DNA of 7,857 bases from an uncultured Clostridia bacterium (lineage in GTDB: Bacteria > Bacillota > Clostridia > Christensenellales > UBA1242): assembly GCA_934746185.1 (NCBI GenBank), contig CAKVEY010000043.1, forward strand, positions 1 to 7,857, written 5' to 3'. The notes beneath the pieces are model-generated. The model saw nothing but the letters and a program-made list of their open reading frames with translations. It was not told the DNA's origin and ran no database searches. This document shows, in pieces, positions 1 through 5,579 of the stretch. Position numbers and translations under genes: made by a program. The number at the start of each line of letters is the position of its first letter. Within the stretch, counting starts at the first letter, position 1.

Positions 1-1116
1 AATGCAAGTGGAGTTGAATATAATATTGTTACAAACAAAGGTAAAATTAATTTTGCGCAAAGCAGTGAAAATAAATCTCGTAATTTATTAACATCTAACA
101 TAACAATTAAAGTTAATTCGGCTTTCGGTTCATTTAATATAGATAACGCAAAAATGAGCAATGATAGTACTTTAAATATTGAAAACTATTTAGGTAAAGT
201 TGATATTAATAGTGATAAAATTGCTAATGTTAATATTAATTCAAATAGTGGTAATTTTACTTTTAAAAATATTGGTTTTGATGGATACAATGCAAATTTA
301 ACAGTTAAAGGCAACAATCCTTATGTTACAGTAAACAAAATTTACGGCTCAGTTAATTTCAATACAACAACTGGATATTTAAAATGTACTGAATTATTAG
401 GTGATGGAATTATTGAAACTAAAAACGGAATTGTTAGAATAGATAAGGCATTAAATGGTATTTCAGTTAAAAACGAAAGTGGTGAAACTACTATAAAACA
501 ATTAGGTGAAGATGGAACTTCTACTAAATCTGCTGAATTTGAAAGTGTTAAAGGTGCAATAAATTTAGGAACAGAAGGTGCAGGTGTTTATTATCTATCT
601 CGTATAAAAACTACAAGTGGCAAAGTTAATATTAAAAATTTATACTATAACGGTGCAGTAATTGAATCAACAAGTGGTAAAGTTGATGTTGAATTTGCAA
701 AAAATGGTGTTCAAAAAGATTTAACAGTTACATCTAATCAAGGAGCAATAACATTAACTAATGTTTACGGAAATATAACTGCTAAAACAACAAAATCTAA
801 AATAAAAGCAAGTTTTGTTAGTATGTCTAGTTTAAGCACGTTTGAAACAGATAATGGCGAAGTTGAATTAGTTTTGCCAACTCCTACCGATAGCGAACTT
901 GAAAAATATAATTTAGATTTAAAAAATAAAAATAATACAACAAATAAATCTAACAAATTAACAATTAAACTTGCTAGTTTTACACAAACTAAGTTTGAAG
1001 GCAATAAAGATGCTGATGGATATTATACTTTTACAAGAAGTTTCCCTGAAAGTTCAACTACTACAAACACAATTAGTGTAAAAACTAATAGTGGAAGAAT
1101 TAATATTCACGAATAA
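1..1116 (+). CDS. Beta-repeat (DUF4097-like) putative surface protein, 5' end outside window
   Basis: The frame is open from the first base to the TAA at 1114-1116, giving 371 visible residues; the true start lies upstream. The ATG at 154 has no Shine-Dalgarno sequence and the frame continues 51 codons above it, so it is internal. The product is rich in Asn, Thr, Ser, Lys and Gly and repeats a short pattern of the form (T/S/N)-x-(S/N)-G-x-(V/I)-x-(I/L) every 20-25 residues, for example SGKVNIKNL, SGKVDVEF, NGEVELVLP and SGRINIHE. Such turn-plus-strand repeats are typical of DUF4097 and related putative adhesins, which fold as parallel beta solenoids. No membrane segment is visible in this part; any signal peptide or N-terminal anchor would lie off the window. 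It ends 22 bases before the ribosomal operon promoter with no terminator of its own. The fold call is fairly safe; the cell-surface role is inference. Confidence 0.75.
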   Translation, partial: NASGVEYNIVTNKGKINFAQSSENKSRNLLTSNITIKVNSAFGSFNIDNAKMSNDSTLNIENYLGKVDINSDKIANVNINSNSGNFTFKNIGFDGYNANLTVKGNNPYVTVNKIYGSVNFNTTTGYLKCTELLGDGIIETKNGIVRIDKALNGISVKNESGETTIKQLGEDGTSTKSAEFESVKGAINLGTEGAGVYYLSRIKTTSGKVNIKNLYYNGAVIESTSGKVDVEFAKNGVQKDLTVTSNQGAITLTNVYGNITAKTTKSKIKASFVSMSSLSTFETDNGEVELVLPTPTDSELEKYNLDLKNKNNTTNKSNKLTIKLASFTQTKFEGNKDADGYYTFTRSFPESSTTTNTISVKTNSGRINIHE

Positions 1117-1138
1117 TTAAAAAATATTTGAAAAATTG

Positions 1139-1167
1139 TTGACATATTAAATTTTATTTGGTACAAT
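1139..1167 (+). promoter_or_regulatory. Sigma-A type promoter of the rpmG-secE-nusG-rplKA operon
   Basis: A perfect -35 box TTGACA (1139-1144) is followed by a 17-base spacer and a -10 box TACAAT (1162-1167), one base from consensus. Transcription should begin near 1174, leaving a leader of about 47 bases before rpmG. This is the best promoter in the window and suits a highly expressed ribosomal operon. Confidence 0.85.
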
Positions 1168-1170
1168 AAA

Positions 1171-1197
1171 TTAGCATCTAATAGGGTGCTAATTTTT
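1171..1197 (+). promoter_or_regulatory. Hairpin plus T-run at the transcript start (attenuator, upstream terminator or CIRCE-like operator)
   Basis: TTAGCATC (1171-1178) pairs with GGTGCTAA (1185-1192), with one G-T wobble and a six-base loop, and TTTTT follows at 1193-1197. The form is that of an intrinsic terminator, but it lies directly after the -10 box and overlaps the expected start site. It could end transcripts of the upstream beta-repeat gene, act as an early attenuator, or serve as a DNA operator. The outer bases match the ends of the HrcA operator CIRCE, but the palindrome is shorter. The structure is seen directly; the function is not established. Confidence 0.45.
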
Positions 1198-1220
1198 AAG
1201 TATATAAATGAGGAAGAGTT

Positions 1221-1370
1221 ATGAGAGAAAAAATTACTTTAGCGTGTACAGAATGTAAACAAAGAAATTACGATAATATGAAAAACAAAAAAAATACTCC
1301 AGACAGAGTAGAACTTAATAAATATTGTCCTTTCTGTAAAAAACACACTTTACATAAAGAAACCAAATAA
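1221..1370 (+). CDS. rpmG: 50S ribosomal protein L33 (bL33), zinc-binding form
   Basis: This short gene encodes 49 residues, the usual bL33 length. It begins MREKITLACTECKQRNY and carries two CxxC pairs, Cys9/Cys12 and Cys36/Cys39, which form the zinc ribbon of the cysteine-containing L33 type; the middle is Lys/Asn rich, as in the family. Bacillota often have a second, cysteine-free paralog used under zinc shortage; none is visible here. AGGAAG (1211-1216) serves as ribosome binding site. It is the first gene of the operon, 11 bases before secE, the common rpmG-secE-nusG order. It is a large-subunit protein near the E site. Confidence 0.96.
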   Translation: MREKITLACTECKQRNYDNMKNKKNTPDRVELNKYCPFCKKHTLHKETK

Positions 1371-1381
1371 GGAGTAGTATT

Positions 1382-1609
1382 ATGGCAAAAGATGCAAATT
1401 CTACAAAAGTAAAAAAGCCAAAAGAACATAAGTTAGCAAAAAAAACCAAAGAAACTATGTCAGAACTTAAAAAAGTTACTTGGCCAAGTTTTGGTAAAGT
1501 TGTAAAACAAACAGCCATTGTAATTGGTGTTGTTTTGTTTTTCACGGTTGTTTTATTTGCAATAGACAGATTGTTTGCTTGGTTGTTTAATTTATTACTA
1601 GGTTTATAG
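1382..1609 (+). CDS. secE: Protein translocase subunit SecE
   Basis: SecE is the small clamp subunit that stabilises SecY in the Sec translocon. The 75-residue product matches the single-span Gram-positive form. A Lys-rich cytoplasmic N-terminus (residues 1-30) leads into the conserved amphipathic motif ELKKVTWPS (about residues 28-36), then one membrane span (about 44-72). GGAG at 1371-1374 gives good spacing to the ATG at 1382. Its TAG stop at 1607-1609 overlaps the nusG Shine-Dalgarno sequence, so translation of the two is probably coupled. Confidence 0.96.
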   Translation: MAKDANSTKVKKPKEHKLAKKTKETMSELKKVTWPSFGKVVKQTAIVIGVVLFFTVVLFAIDRLFAWLFNLLLGL

Positions 1610-1618
1610 GAGATTTTT

Positions 1619-2146
1619 ATGGAAATGAATACTGAGGCTAAGTGGTATGTTCTTCATACTCAACCGGGTCACGAAAATGTAGCGAGAGAAAACTTACTAA
1701 GAGTTGTTGAAAAAAACAATCTAACAAATAGAGTTTTTGACATCGTTATTCCTACCGAAGAAGTTGTAGAAGAAAAAAATGGTAAAAAAGTTATAGTAGA
1801 AAGAAAACTTTTTCCTACCTATATGCTAGTTAAAATGATTTATGGCGATGATATTTGGCATAGAATTGTTGGAACTAGGGGTGTTACTGGTTTTACTGGA
1901 CCTAAGGGAAGACCACTTGAATTAACACAAGAAGAAATTGTTAAGATGCGACTAGAAAAAACTGAAGCAGATATTTCTATGCAAATTGGTGATAAGGTTG
2001 AACTTTTAGACGGAGCTTTAAAAGGTCAAGTAGGAACAATTAAAGAAATTAATAAAGAAAATTTAACTGCAAAAGTTGTAGTTGAAATGTTCGGTAGAGA
2101 AAATAGCGTAGATATGAACTTAGACGAATTAAGAAAATTACTATAA
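1619..2146 (+). CDS. nusG: Transcription termination/antitermination factor NusG
   Basis: NusG binds the RNA polymerase clamp and modulates pausing and termination, and in many bacteria links polymerase to the ribosome or Rho. The 175-residue protein has the usual length and two domains: an N-terminal NGN domain (about residues 6-115; landmarks KWYVLHTQPGHE, RKLFPTYMLVKM and GTRGVTGFTG) and a C-terminal KOW domain (about 122-172, starting IGDKVELLDGALKGQVGTI). The family's usual GPF turn in the KOW domain reads GAL here. AGGAG at 1608-1612 sits six bases before the ATG at 1619, which favours that start over the ATG at 1625. A 103-base structured gap follows before rplK. Confidence 0.97.
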   Translation: MEMNTEAKWYVLHTQPGHENVARENLLRVVEKNNLTNRVFDIVIPTEEVVEEKNGKKVIVERKLFPTYMLVKMIYGDDIWHRIVGTRGVTGFTGPKGRPLELTQEEIVKMRLEKTEADISMQIGDKVELLDGALKGQVGTIKEINKENLTAKVVVEMFGRENSVDMNLDELRKLL

Positions 2147-2169
2147 TTAATTAAAAAAAATTTATTTAG

Positions 2170-2195
2170 TATTTAATCGGGCAACCGTTTAGATA
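2170..2195 (+). other. Tetraloop-capped RNA hairpin between nusG and rplK
   Basis: The stem pairs 2170-2176 with 2189-2195 (including one T-G wobble), has a single T-T mismatch (2177/2188), then CGG (2178-2180) with CCG (2185-2187). The cap is GCAA, a stable GNRA tetraloop. No T-run follows, so it is not an intrinsic terminator. It lies seven bases before the rplK L1 operator and may be a separate folding, pausing or processing element. It is seen in sequence only. Confidence 0.45.
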
Positions 2196-2201
2196 AATTA
2201 A

Positions 2202-2234
2202 GTGGGAGAAAATATTAAATTTTCGTTAACCACC
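2202..2234 (+). promoter_or_regulatory. L1-binding autoregulatory leader (operator 1) before rplK
   Basis: GTGG (2202-2205) pairs with CCAC (2230-2233). An asymmetric internal loop (GA against GTTAA) separates it from an inner stem GAAAAT (2208-2213) with ATTTTC (2219-2224). The pattern GTGGGAG...GTTAA-CCAC copies the L1 site of 23S rRNA helices 76-78, where GUGGGAG pairs with a strand ending in UACCACC. L1 is known in several bacteria to repress its mRNA by binding such mimics. The rplK Shine-Dalgarno sequence (2239-2242) starts five bases beyond, so bound L1 could block ribosome entry. Confidence 0.75.
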
Positions 2235-2249
2235 AAAAGGAGAAAAAAT

Positions 2250-2675
2250 ATGGCAAAAAAAGTTAAAGCAGTTATTAAACTACAATTACCTGGTGGTAAA
2301 GCTACTCCAGGTCAAAGCGTTGGTTCAGCATTAGGACCTCACGGCGTAAACTCAATGGAATTTTTAAAACAATTTAACGAAAGAACACAAGACAAAGTTG
2401 GCTTTACAATTCCCGTTATTGTAACAGCATACGACGACAGATCTTTCACATTTGTTACAAAAACTCCACCAGCTACAGATTTAATTAAAAAAGCGTGTGG
2501 CATTGAAAAAGGTAGCGCAAAAAGTAACAGAGATAAAGTTGCTAAAATAACAAAAGCACAAGTTGAAGAAATTGCAAAAATGAAAATGCAAGATTTAAAT
2601 GCAAGTTCAGTAGAAAGTGCTATGAAAATGATTGCTGGCTCTGCTAGAAGTATGGGCGTAGTAGTTGTAGATTAA
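2250..2675 (+). CDS. rplK: 50S ribosomal protein L11 (uL11)
   Basis: L11 forms the base of the ribosomal stalk and, with 23S rRNA helices 43-44, the GTPase-associated centre used by EF-G and EF-Tu. From ATG 2250 the protein has 141 residues, the family's standard length, and begins MAKKVKAVIKLQLPGG; AAGGAG at 2237-2242 precedes it. A longer frame from GTG 2202 would translate the L1 operator and is rejected. The N-terminal domain holds ALGPHGVNSMEF (residues 27-38); the C-terminal RNA-binding domain holds DDRSFTFVTKTPP (62-74), KMQDLNA (112-118) and the end GSARSMGVVVVD. The segment after ATP(20) reads GQSVGS, where most bacteria have PAPPVGP or similar, so three conserved prolines are missing (see findings). 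rplA follows after 44 bases. Confidence 0.97.
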   Translation: MAKKVKAVIKLQLPGGKATPGQSVGSALGPHGVNSMEFLKQFNERTQDKVGFTIPVIVTAYDDRSFTFVTKTPPATDLIKKACGIEKGSAKSNRDKVAKITKAQVEEIAKMKMQDLNASSVESAMKMIAGSARSMGVVVVD

Positions 2676-2678
2676 TTA

Positions 2679-2706
2679 TGGGAGAGAGAAAATCTCGTTA
2701 AAACCA
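2679..2706 (+). promoter_or_regulatory. L1-binding leader (operator 2) before rplA
   Basis: The gap between rplK and rplA repeats the operator 1 pattern: TGG (2679-2681) with CCA (2704-2706), internal loop GA against GTTAAAA, inner stem GAGA (2684-2687) with TCTC (2693-2696), and a GAAAA loop. The outer stem is a base pair shorter than in operator 1, since the G-C pair is A-A here, so affinity may be lower. The rplA SD sequence AAGGAG (2708-2713) follows at once. The shared signature GGGAGA...TCGTTAA against a changed inner stem suggests selection for fold, not a chance repeat. Confidence 0.65.
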
Positions 2707-2719
2707 AAAGGAGAAAAAA

Positions 2720-3403
2720 ATGAGTAAAAGATATTTAGAAAGTGCAAAATTAGTTGATAAATCTAAATTATATGAAGTAGATGAAGCAGTTGATTTAGCA
2801 TTACAAACAAGTAAAGCAAAATTTGATGAAACAATTGAATTACACGTTAAATTAGGTGTTGATGGCAGAAATGCTGACCAACAAGTTCGTGGCGTTGTTG
2901 TTTTACCAAACGGAACAGGTAAAAGCGTTAAAGTTTTAGTTATCGCAAAAGGTGATAACGCTGACATCGCTGAAAAAGCAGGTGCCGATATCGTTGGTGC
3001 TGATGAAATCGTTGCAAAAATTCAAAACCAAAATTTCTTAGATTTTGATGTTTGCATCACAACTCCAGATATGATGGGTTTAGTTGGTAGATGTGCTAAA
3101 ATTTTAGGACCTAAAGGTTTAATGCCAAACCCTAAGAGTGGTACAGTTACTACTGATGTTGCAAAAGCTATTAGAGATGTTAAAGCTGGTAAAGTTGAAT
3201 ACAGACTTGATAAAAATAATATCGTTCACGTTATTATTGGTAAAGCAAGTTTTGGTAAAGAAAAATTAGTTGAAAACTTTACAACAGTTATGCAAGCAAT
3301 TGTTAAAGCAAAACCTGCTGCAAGTAAAGGTACTTACTTAAAGAGTATTAGTCTTGCTTCTACAATGGGTCCTGGCATTAAAGTAAACTATAAAAACGCA
3401 TAA
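2720..3403 (+). CDS. rplA: 50S ribosomal protein L1 (uL1)
   Basis: L1 binds 23S rRNA helices 76-78, forms the mobile L1 stalk that helps release deacylated tRNA from the E site, and is a classical translational repressor of its own operon. The 227-residue product is close to the usual 229-234. It shows the domain I/II arrangement: LHVKLGVDGRNADQQVRG (residues 41-58), the family signature ILGPKGLMPNPKSGTV (128-143), VEYRLDKNNIVH (159-170) and the C-terminal STMGPGIKV (214-222). AAGGAG at 2708-2713 supports ATG 2720. It is the last gene of the operon, with a terminator 15 bases downstream; rplJ-rplL, often next in Bacillota, are absent. Confidence 0.97.
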   Translation: MSKRYLESAKLVDKSKLYEVDEAVDLALQTSKAKFDETIELHVKLGVDGRNADQQVRGVVVLPNGTGKSVKVLVIAKGDNADIAEKAGADIVGADEIVAKIQNQNFLDFDVCITTPDMMGLVGRCAKILGPKGLMPNPKSGTVTTDVAKAIRDVKAGKVEYRLDKNNIVHVIIGKASFGKEKLVENFTTVMQAIVKAKPAASKGTYLKSISLASTMGPGIKVNYKNA

Positions 3404-3417
3404 TATTATTGTGTATT

Positions 3418-3440
3418 ACGAGCCTTTTGGCTCGTTTTTT
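3418..3440 (+). terminator. Intrinsic terminator after rplA
   Basis: ACGAGCC (3418-3424) pairs perfectly with GGCTCGT (3429-3435) around a TTTT loop, and a run of T reaches 3440. The GC-rich stem stands out strongly in this AT-rich DNA. It closes the rpmG-rplA operon. Confidence 0.93.
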
Positions 3441-3507
3441 AATGAATTTAATATTTTAGATTATTATTTGATAAAATAAATTATTGCAATTACATTTATA
3501 TTTTATT

Positions 3508-3535
3508 GATTAGATTAGATTAGATTAGATTAGAT
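3508..3535. repeat. Tandem GATTA microsatellite
   Basis: Five exact head-to-tail copies of GATTA run from 3508 to 3532, followed by a partial GAT. The period of five is exact with no mismatches. It lies 73 bases after the rplA stop-loop terminator. Copy number is likely to vary between strains by slipped-strand replication. Confidence 0.92.
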
Positions 3536-3555
3536 AAAATTAGTTTAGTTTACTT

Positions 3556-3618
3556 GTCTAACAATTTTATTTTAACTTTTGTAACTTTAAGTAAATAAAA
3601 TACTAATTATTAATTTTT
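3556..3618. repeat. Dispersed AT-rich intergenic repeat, copy A
   Basis: This stretch aligns with 7641-7701. The first 20 bases differ at one position, and both share TTTAAGTAAAT followed by ATACTAAT a few bases later, with a short gap between the two blocks. It lies between the two microsatellites. Its nature is unknown; base composition raises the chance level, but the ordered blocks exceed it. Confidence 0.55.
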
Positions 3619-3624
3619 TTATTT

Positions 3625-3652
3625 GATTAATAGATTAATAGATTAATAGATT
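3625..3652. repeat. Tandem GATTAATA microsatellite
   Basis: Three exact copies of the octamer GATTAATA (3625-3648) are followed by a partial GATT. The unit is the neighbouring GATTA pentamer plus ATA, so the two arrays may share an origin. Confidence 0.88.
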
Positions 3653-3692
3653 TTGTTTATTAATTTTAAAAACTTTTTAATAGTGTTTAATT

Positions 3693-3712
3693 TATTATAA
3701 ATATTTATAATA
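3693..3712. repeat. Perfect 20-bp AT palindrome
   Basis: Bases 3693-3712 equal their own reverse complement with no spacer, centred on TA at 3702-3703. It lies about 90 bases upstream of the proposed YitT promoter, where a dimeric regulator could bind, or it may only be a cruciform-prone AT tract. Confidence 0.6.
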
Positions 3713-3800
3713 TTATTTTTTATGGCATTTATGATAAATATTTTTCTAACAAGATAACAGCAATTACTTAAACTATTGTAAAACTATTATTAAAAATGGT

Positions 3801-3829
3801 TTGGTAAAAGTTAAAATTTTTATTATAAT
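3801..3829 (+). promoter_or_regulatory. Likely promoter of the YitT-type gene
   Basis: TTGGTA (3801-3806; four of six consensus bases) and a perfect TATAAT (3824-3829) are 17 bases apart. Initiation near 3836 would leave only about nine bases before ATG 3845, an unusually short leader that still includes the weak SD GGGTG (3836-3840). Another promoter further upstream cannot be excluded in such AT-rich DNA. Confidence 0.45.
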
Positions 3830-3844
3830 ATTTATGGGTGAAAA

Positions 3845-4822
3845 ATGAATATAAAAAACAAATATCTTAACGAAACAATCAAAATATTATTTATACTAGT
3901 TGGAATATTTTTGATGGGACTTGCTTTTAATAGCTTTTTTTATGCTAATAATATTGCTCCTGGTGGCTTTGGGGGGCTTGCTGCCGTTATTTCGGACTTA
4001 ATTAATGTAAAACTACATTGGTTTTATATTTCACCAACTATTTTATATCTAATTATGAACGCAGTTTTAATATTTTTTGCTTTAAAATCGTTAGGTACAA
4101 AATATTTTTTCTATTCATTAGCAGGAATTTTACTTTATTCCCTTTGTATAGAATTTTTAAAAATAGATTTACATATTACTGATATGTTTTTGGCTAGTGT
4201 TTTTGGTGCAGTTTGTATGGGCGTAGGCACAGGACTTGTTGTTCGTGGTGGTGGTTCTACTGGTGGTGGCGAAATGCTAGGAAATATTTTAAATTATTAT
4301 AATAATGATATTACAGTAGGAACGGTTATTATAATTGTTGATGCATCTGTTTCAGTTTTGAGTTTAGCTACATATGGATTAACTAATTGCTTATATACAC
4401 TTTTTGCTATTTTTATCGCAGGCAAAATAACCGATTTAGTTTTAGAAGGGGCAAAAGGTACAAAGGCATATTATATAATTAGTGATAAATACGAACAAAT
4501 TGCTGATGCTATTTTAAATAAACTTTATAGGGGAGCAACTTTAATTAGTGGTAAAGGTGTTTATTCTAAACAAGAAAAGAATATGCTATTATGTTTATTA
4601 AATAAATATGAAGCGAGAAATTTAAAAGATATTGTTTTTGAAATTGATGAAGACGCATTTTTATTTTCAACATCAGTCCACGAAGCGTATGGTAACGGCT
4701 TTGATAAAAAAATAAAATATAAATCAAAGAAAGATAAAAAAGACAAAAAATCTAAAGAAATAGTAAAACAAGTTACTAACGAAGAGAAAAACATTGAAAA
4801 TAAAAACGAAAATAATAATTAA
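3845..4822 (+). CDS. YitT family membrane protein (DUF161 + DUF2179)
   Basis: The 325-residue protein has the YitT architecture. The N-terminal DUF161 part has about six membrane spans (roughly 12-32, 62-82, 86-104, 115-133, 159-177 and 181-199) and the Gly-rich motifs NNIAPGGFGGLAAV (35-48) and VVRGGGSTGGGEMLGN (132-147). A soluble DUF2179 domain follows (about 206-285; YYIISDKYEQIADAI, then a TLISGKGVYS turn). The biochemical function of the family is not settled, although a transporter-like role is often assumed. Residues beyond about 288 form an unusual Lys-rich then Glu/Asn-rich tail that looks disordered and cytoplasmic. GGGTG at 3836-3840 is a weak ribosome binding site. A 59-base gap without a terminator leads to the next gene, which is probably co-transcribed. 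Confidence 0.9.
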   Translation: MNIKNKYLNETIKILFILVGIFLMGLAFNSFFYANNIAPGGFGGLAAVISDLINVKLHWFYISPTILYLIMNAVLIFFALKSLGTKYFFYSLAGILLYSLCIEFLKIDLHITDMFLASVFGAVCMGVGTGLVVRGGGSTGGGEMLGNILNYYNNDITVGTVIIIVDASVSVLSLATYGLTNCLYTLFAIFIAGKITDLVLEGAKGTKAYYIISDKYEQIADAILNKLYRGATLISGKGVYSKQEKNMLLCLLNKYEARNLKDIVFEIDEDAFLFSTSVHEAYGNGFDKKIKYKSKKDKKDKKSKEIVKQVTNEEKNIENKNENNN

Positions 4823-4881
4823 TTTAAAATGAGTAGTGAAATTATAGCGAGCAAAAATGATAGTCGAATTTAAGGAAATGT

Positions 4882-5505
4882 ATGGAAAATATTAATTCAC
4901 TTGATATTATAATAGCACTTTTAAAAGCAAGAAAAAAAGGCAAAAAAGATAATGAACAAATAGTTGAATGTGAATATAACGGCTTTAAATATGATGTTTA
5001 TTCTGGTGGTTATTTGCTTAATCAAGTTATAAGAGAGTTATATATACCACCAGAACATTATAAAGTATCTAAACGAGCAAAAATGTTATGGGACGAATTA
5101 ACTAGTGATGATATAAATAAATATTTTGTTGGTAGTGTTATAACTTGTGATAAAGTAAAAGATGATAAACCTATTAAAGTAAAATTTTTTAAAGGTAATT
5201 CTAATACGCCTTACGAGATAAAAAGCGTAAAAAGAAATGAAAAACTACTATATAATAGAATTTTTCATAATGAGCATATAGTGACAATTAATGATATTAT
5301 AAACGAATTATTAAAACTAGAAAGTCCTAATTATAATAATGTTGCTGAAATATTAAATAAAATTTATATTTGTCGAATTTTAAAAGTAGAGAACAAATAT
5401 ATTAAACATCAAAAACATAGATGTTCACTTAACTATGTTGATATTATAAAAAATGAATATTTTAGTGATAACGAAACTTCGATTGAAGTTATTGATATAG
5501 ATTAA
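4882..5505 (+). CDS. Hypothetical 207-residue protein
   Basis: I do not recognise this protein. AAGGA (4872-4876) gives normal spacing to ATG 4882, and the frame ends just before a good terminator, so the gene is very likely real. It is soluble, Lys/Asn/Ile rich and has no signal peptide or membrane span. Visible parts are an N-terminal helix (about 7-22), a GFKYDVYSGGYLLNQVIREL segment (35-54), and a central motif FHNEHIVTINDIINELLKL (128-146) followed by NKIYICRILK (159-168). The EHIV core recalls the EHxxP start of some HNH-type nucleases, but the proline is replaced by threonine and no full metal-binding set can be assigned, so a nuclease role is only a guess. It follows the YitT-type gene and converges on the dehydrogenase gene. 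Confidence 0.85.
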   Translation: MENINSLDIIIALLKARKKGKKDNEQIVECEYNGFKYDVYSGGYLLNQVIRELYIPPEHYKVSKRAKMLWDELTSDDINKYFVGSVITCDKVKDDKPIKVKFFKGNSNTPYEIKSVKRNEKLLYNRIFHNEHIVTINDIINELLKLESPNYNNVAEILNKIYICRILKVENKYIKHQKHRCSLNYVDIIKNEYFSDNETSIEVIDID

Positions 5506-5525
5506 AAACTATTTTGATATGAACT

Positions 5526-5555
5526 AAAAAAGAACTTATATTTAAGTTCTTTTTT
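5526..5555. terminator. Bidirectional intrinsic terminator
   Basis: A perfect 13-bp stem (5526-5538 with 5543-5555) has a TATT loop. Its left arm starts with six A and its right arm ends with six T, so it makes a hairpin with a U-run in either direction. It separates the convergent genes ending at 5505 (plus) and 5580 (minus) and probably ends both transcripts. Confidence 0.85.
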
Positions 5556-5579
5556 ATTGTTAATTTTAGCATAAATGTT

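Larger units (their letters stand above)
3441..3844. other. AT-rich spacer of about 400 bases without a gene
   Basis: No credible gene lies here; the longest ATG frame noted (from 3722) has 11 codons and no SD sequence. The spacer holds, in order, a GATTA pentamer array, one copy of a dispersed AT-rich repeat, a GATTAATA octamer array, a 20-bp palindrome and the likely promoter of the YitT-type gene. It marks the border between the ribosomal operon and accessory genes. Confidence 0.7.

Noticed and set aside
154..156. ATG 154 as the start of the beta-repeat gene
   Set aside because: The frame is open to the window edge with the same composition and no SD sequence precedes this ATG.
765..1004. 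Minus-strand frame of 79 codons, and similar ones at 1315-1545, 2698-2967, 4561-4794 and 7141-7344
   Set aside because: All lie opposite well-supported genes, have skewed hydrophobic composition typical of antisense reading, and match no family.
1171..1192. A true CIRCE operator
   Set aside because: The spacer is five bases too short and the left arm diverges inside; kept only as CIRCE-like.
2202..2249. GTG at 2202 as the start of a longer rplK
   Set aside because: It lies inside the L1-binding fold and has no SD sequence; ATG 2250 has AAGGAG and gives the standard 141 residues.
3508..3652. CRISPR array
   Set aside because: The repeats are 5- and 8-base tandem units with no spacers.
3834..3848. 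Four-codon frame from ATG 3834 whose TGA overlaps the YitT start codon
   Set aside because: Its ATG lies at the predicted transcript start with no SD sequence; probably chance.
4829..4873. 14-codon frame in the gap before the 207-residue gene, and a 12-codon frame from 4857
   Set aside because: No SD sequence and no recognisable feature; such short frames are expected by chance.
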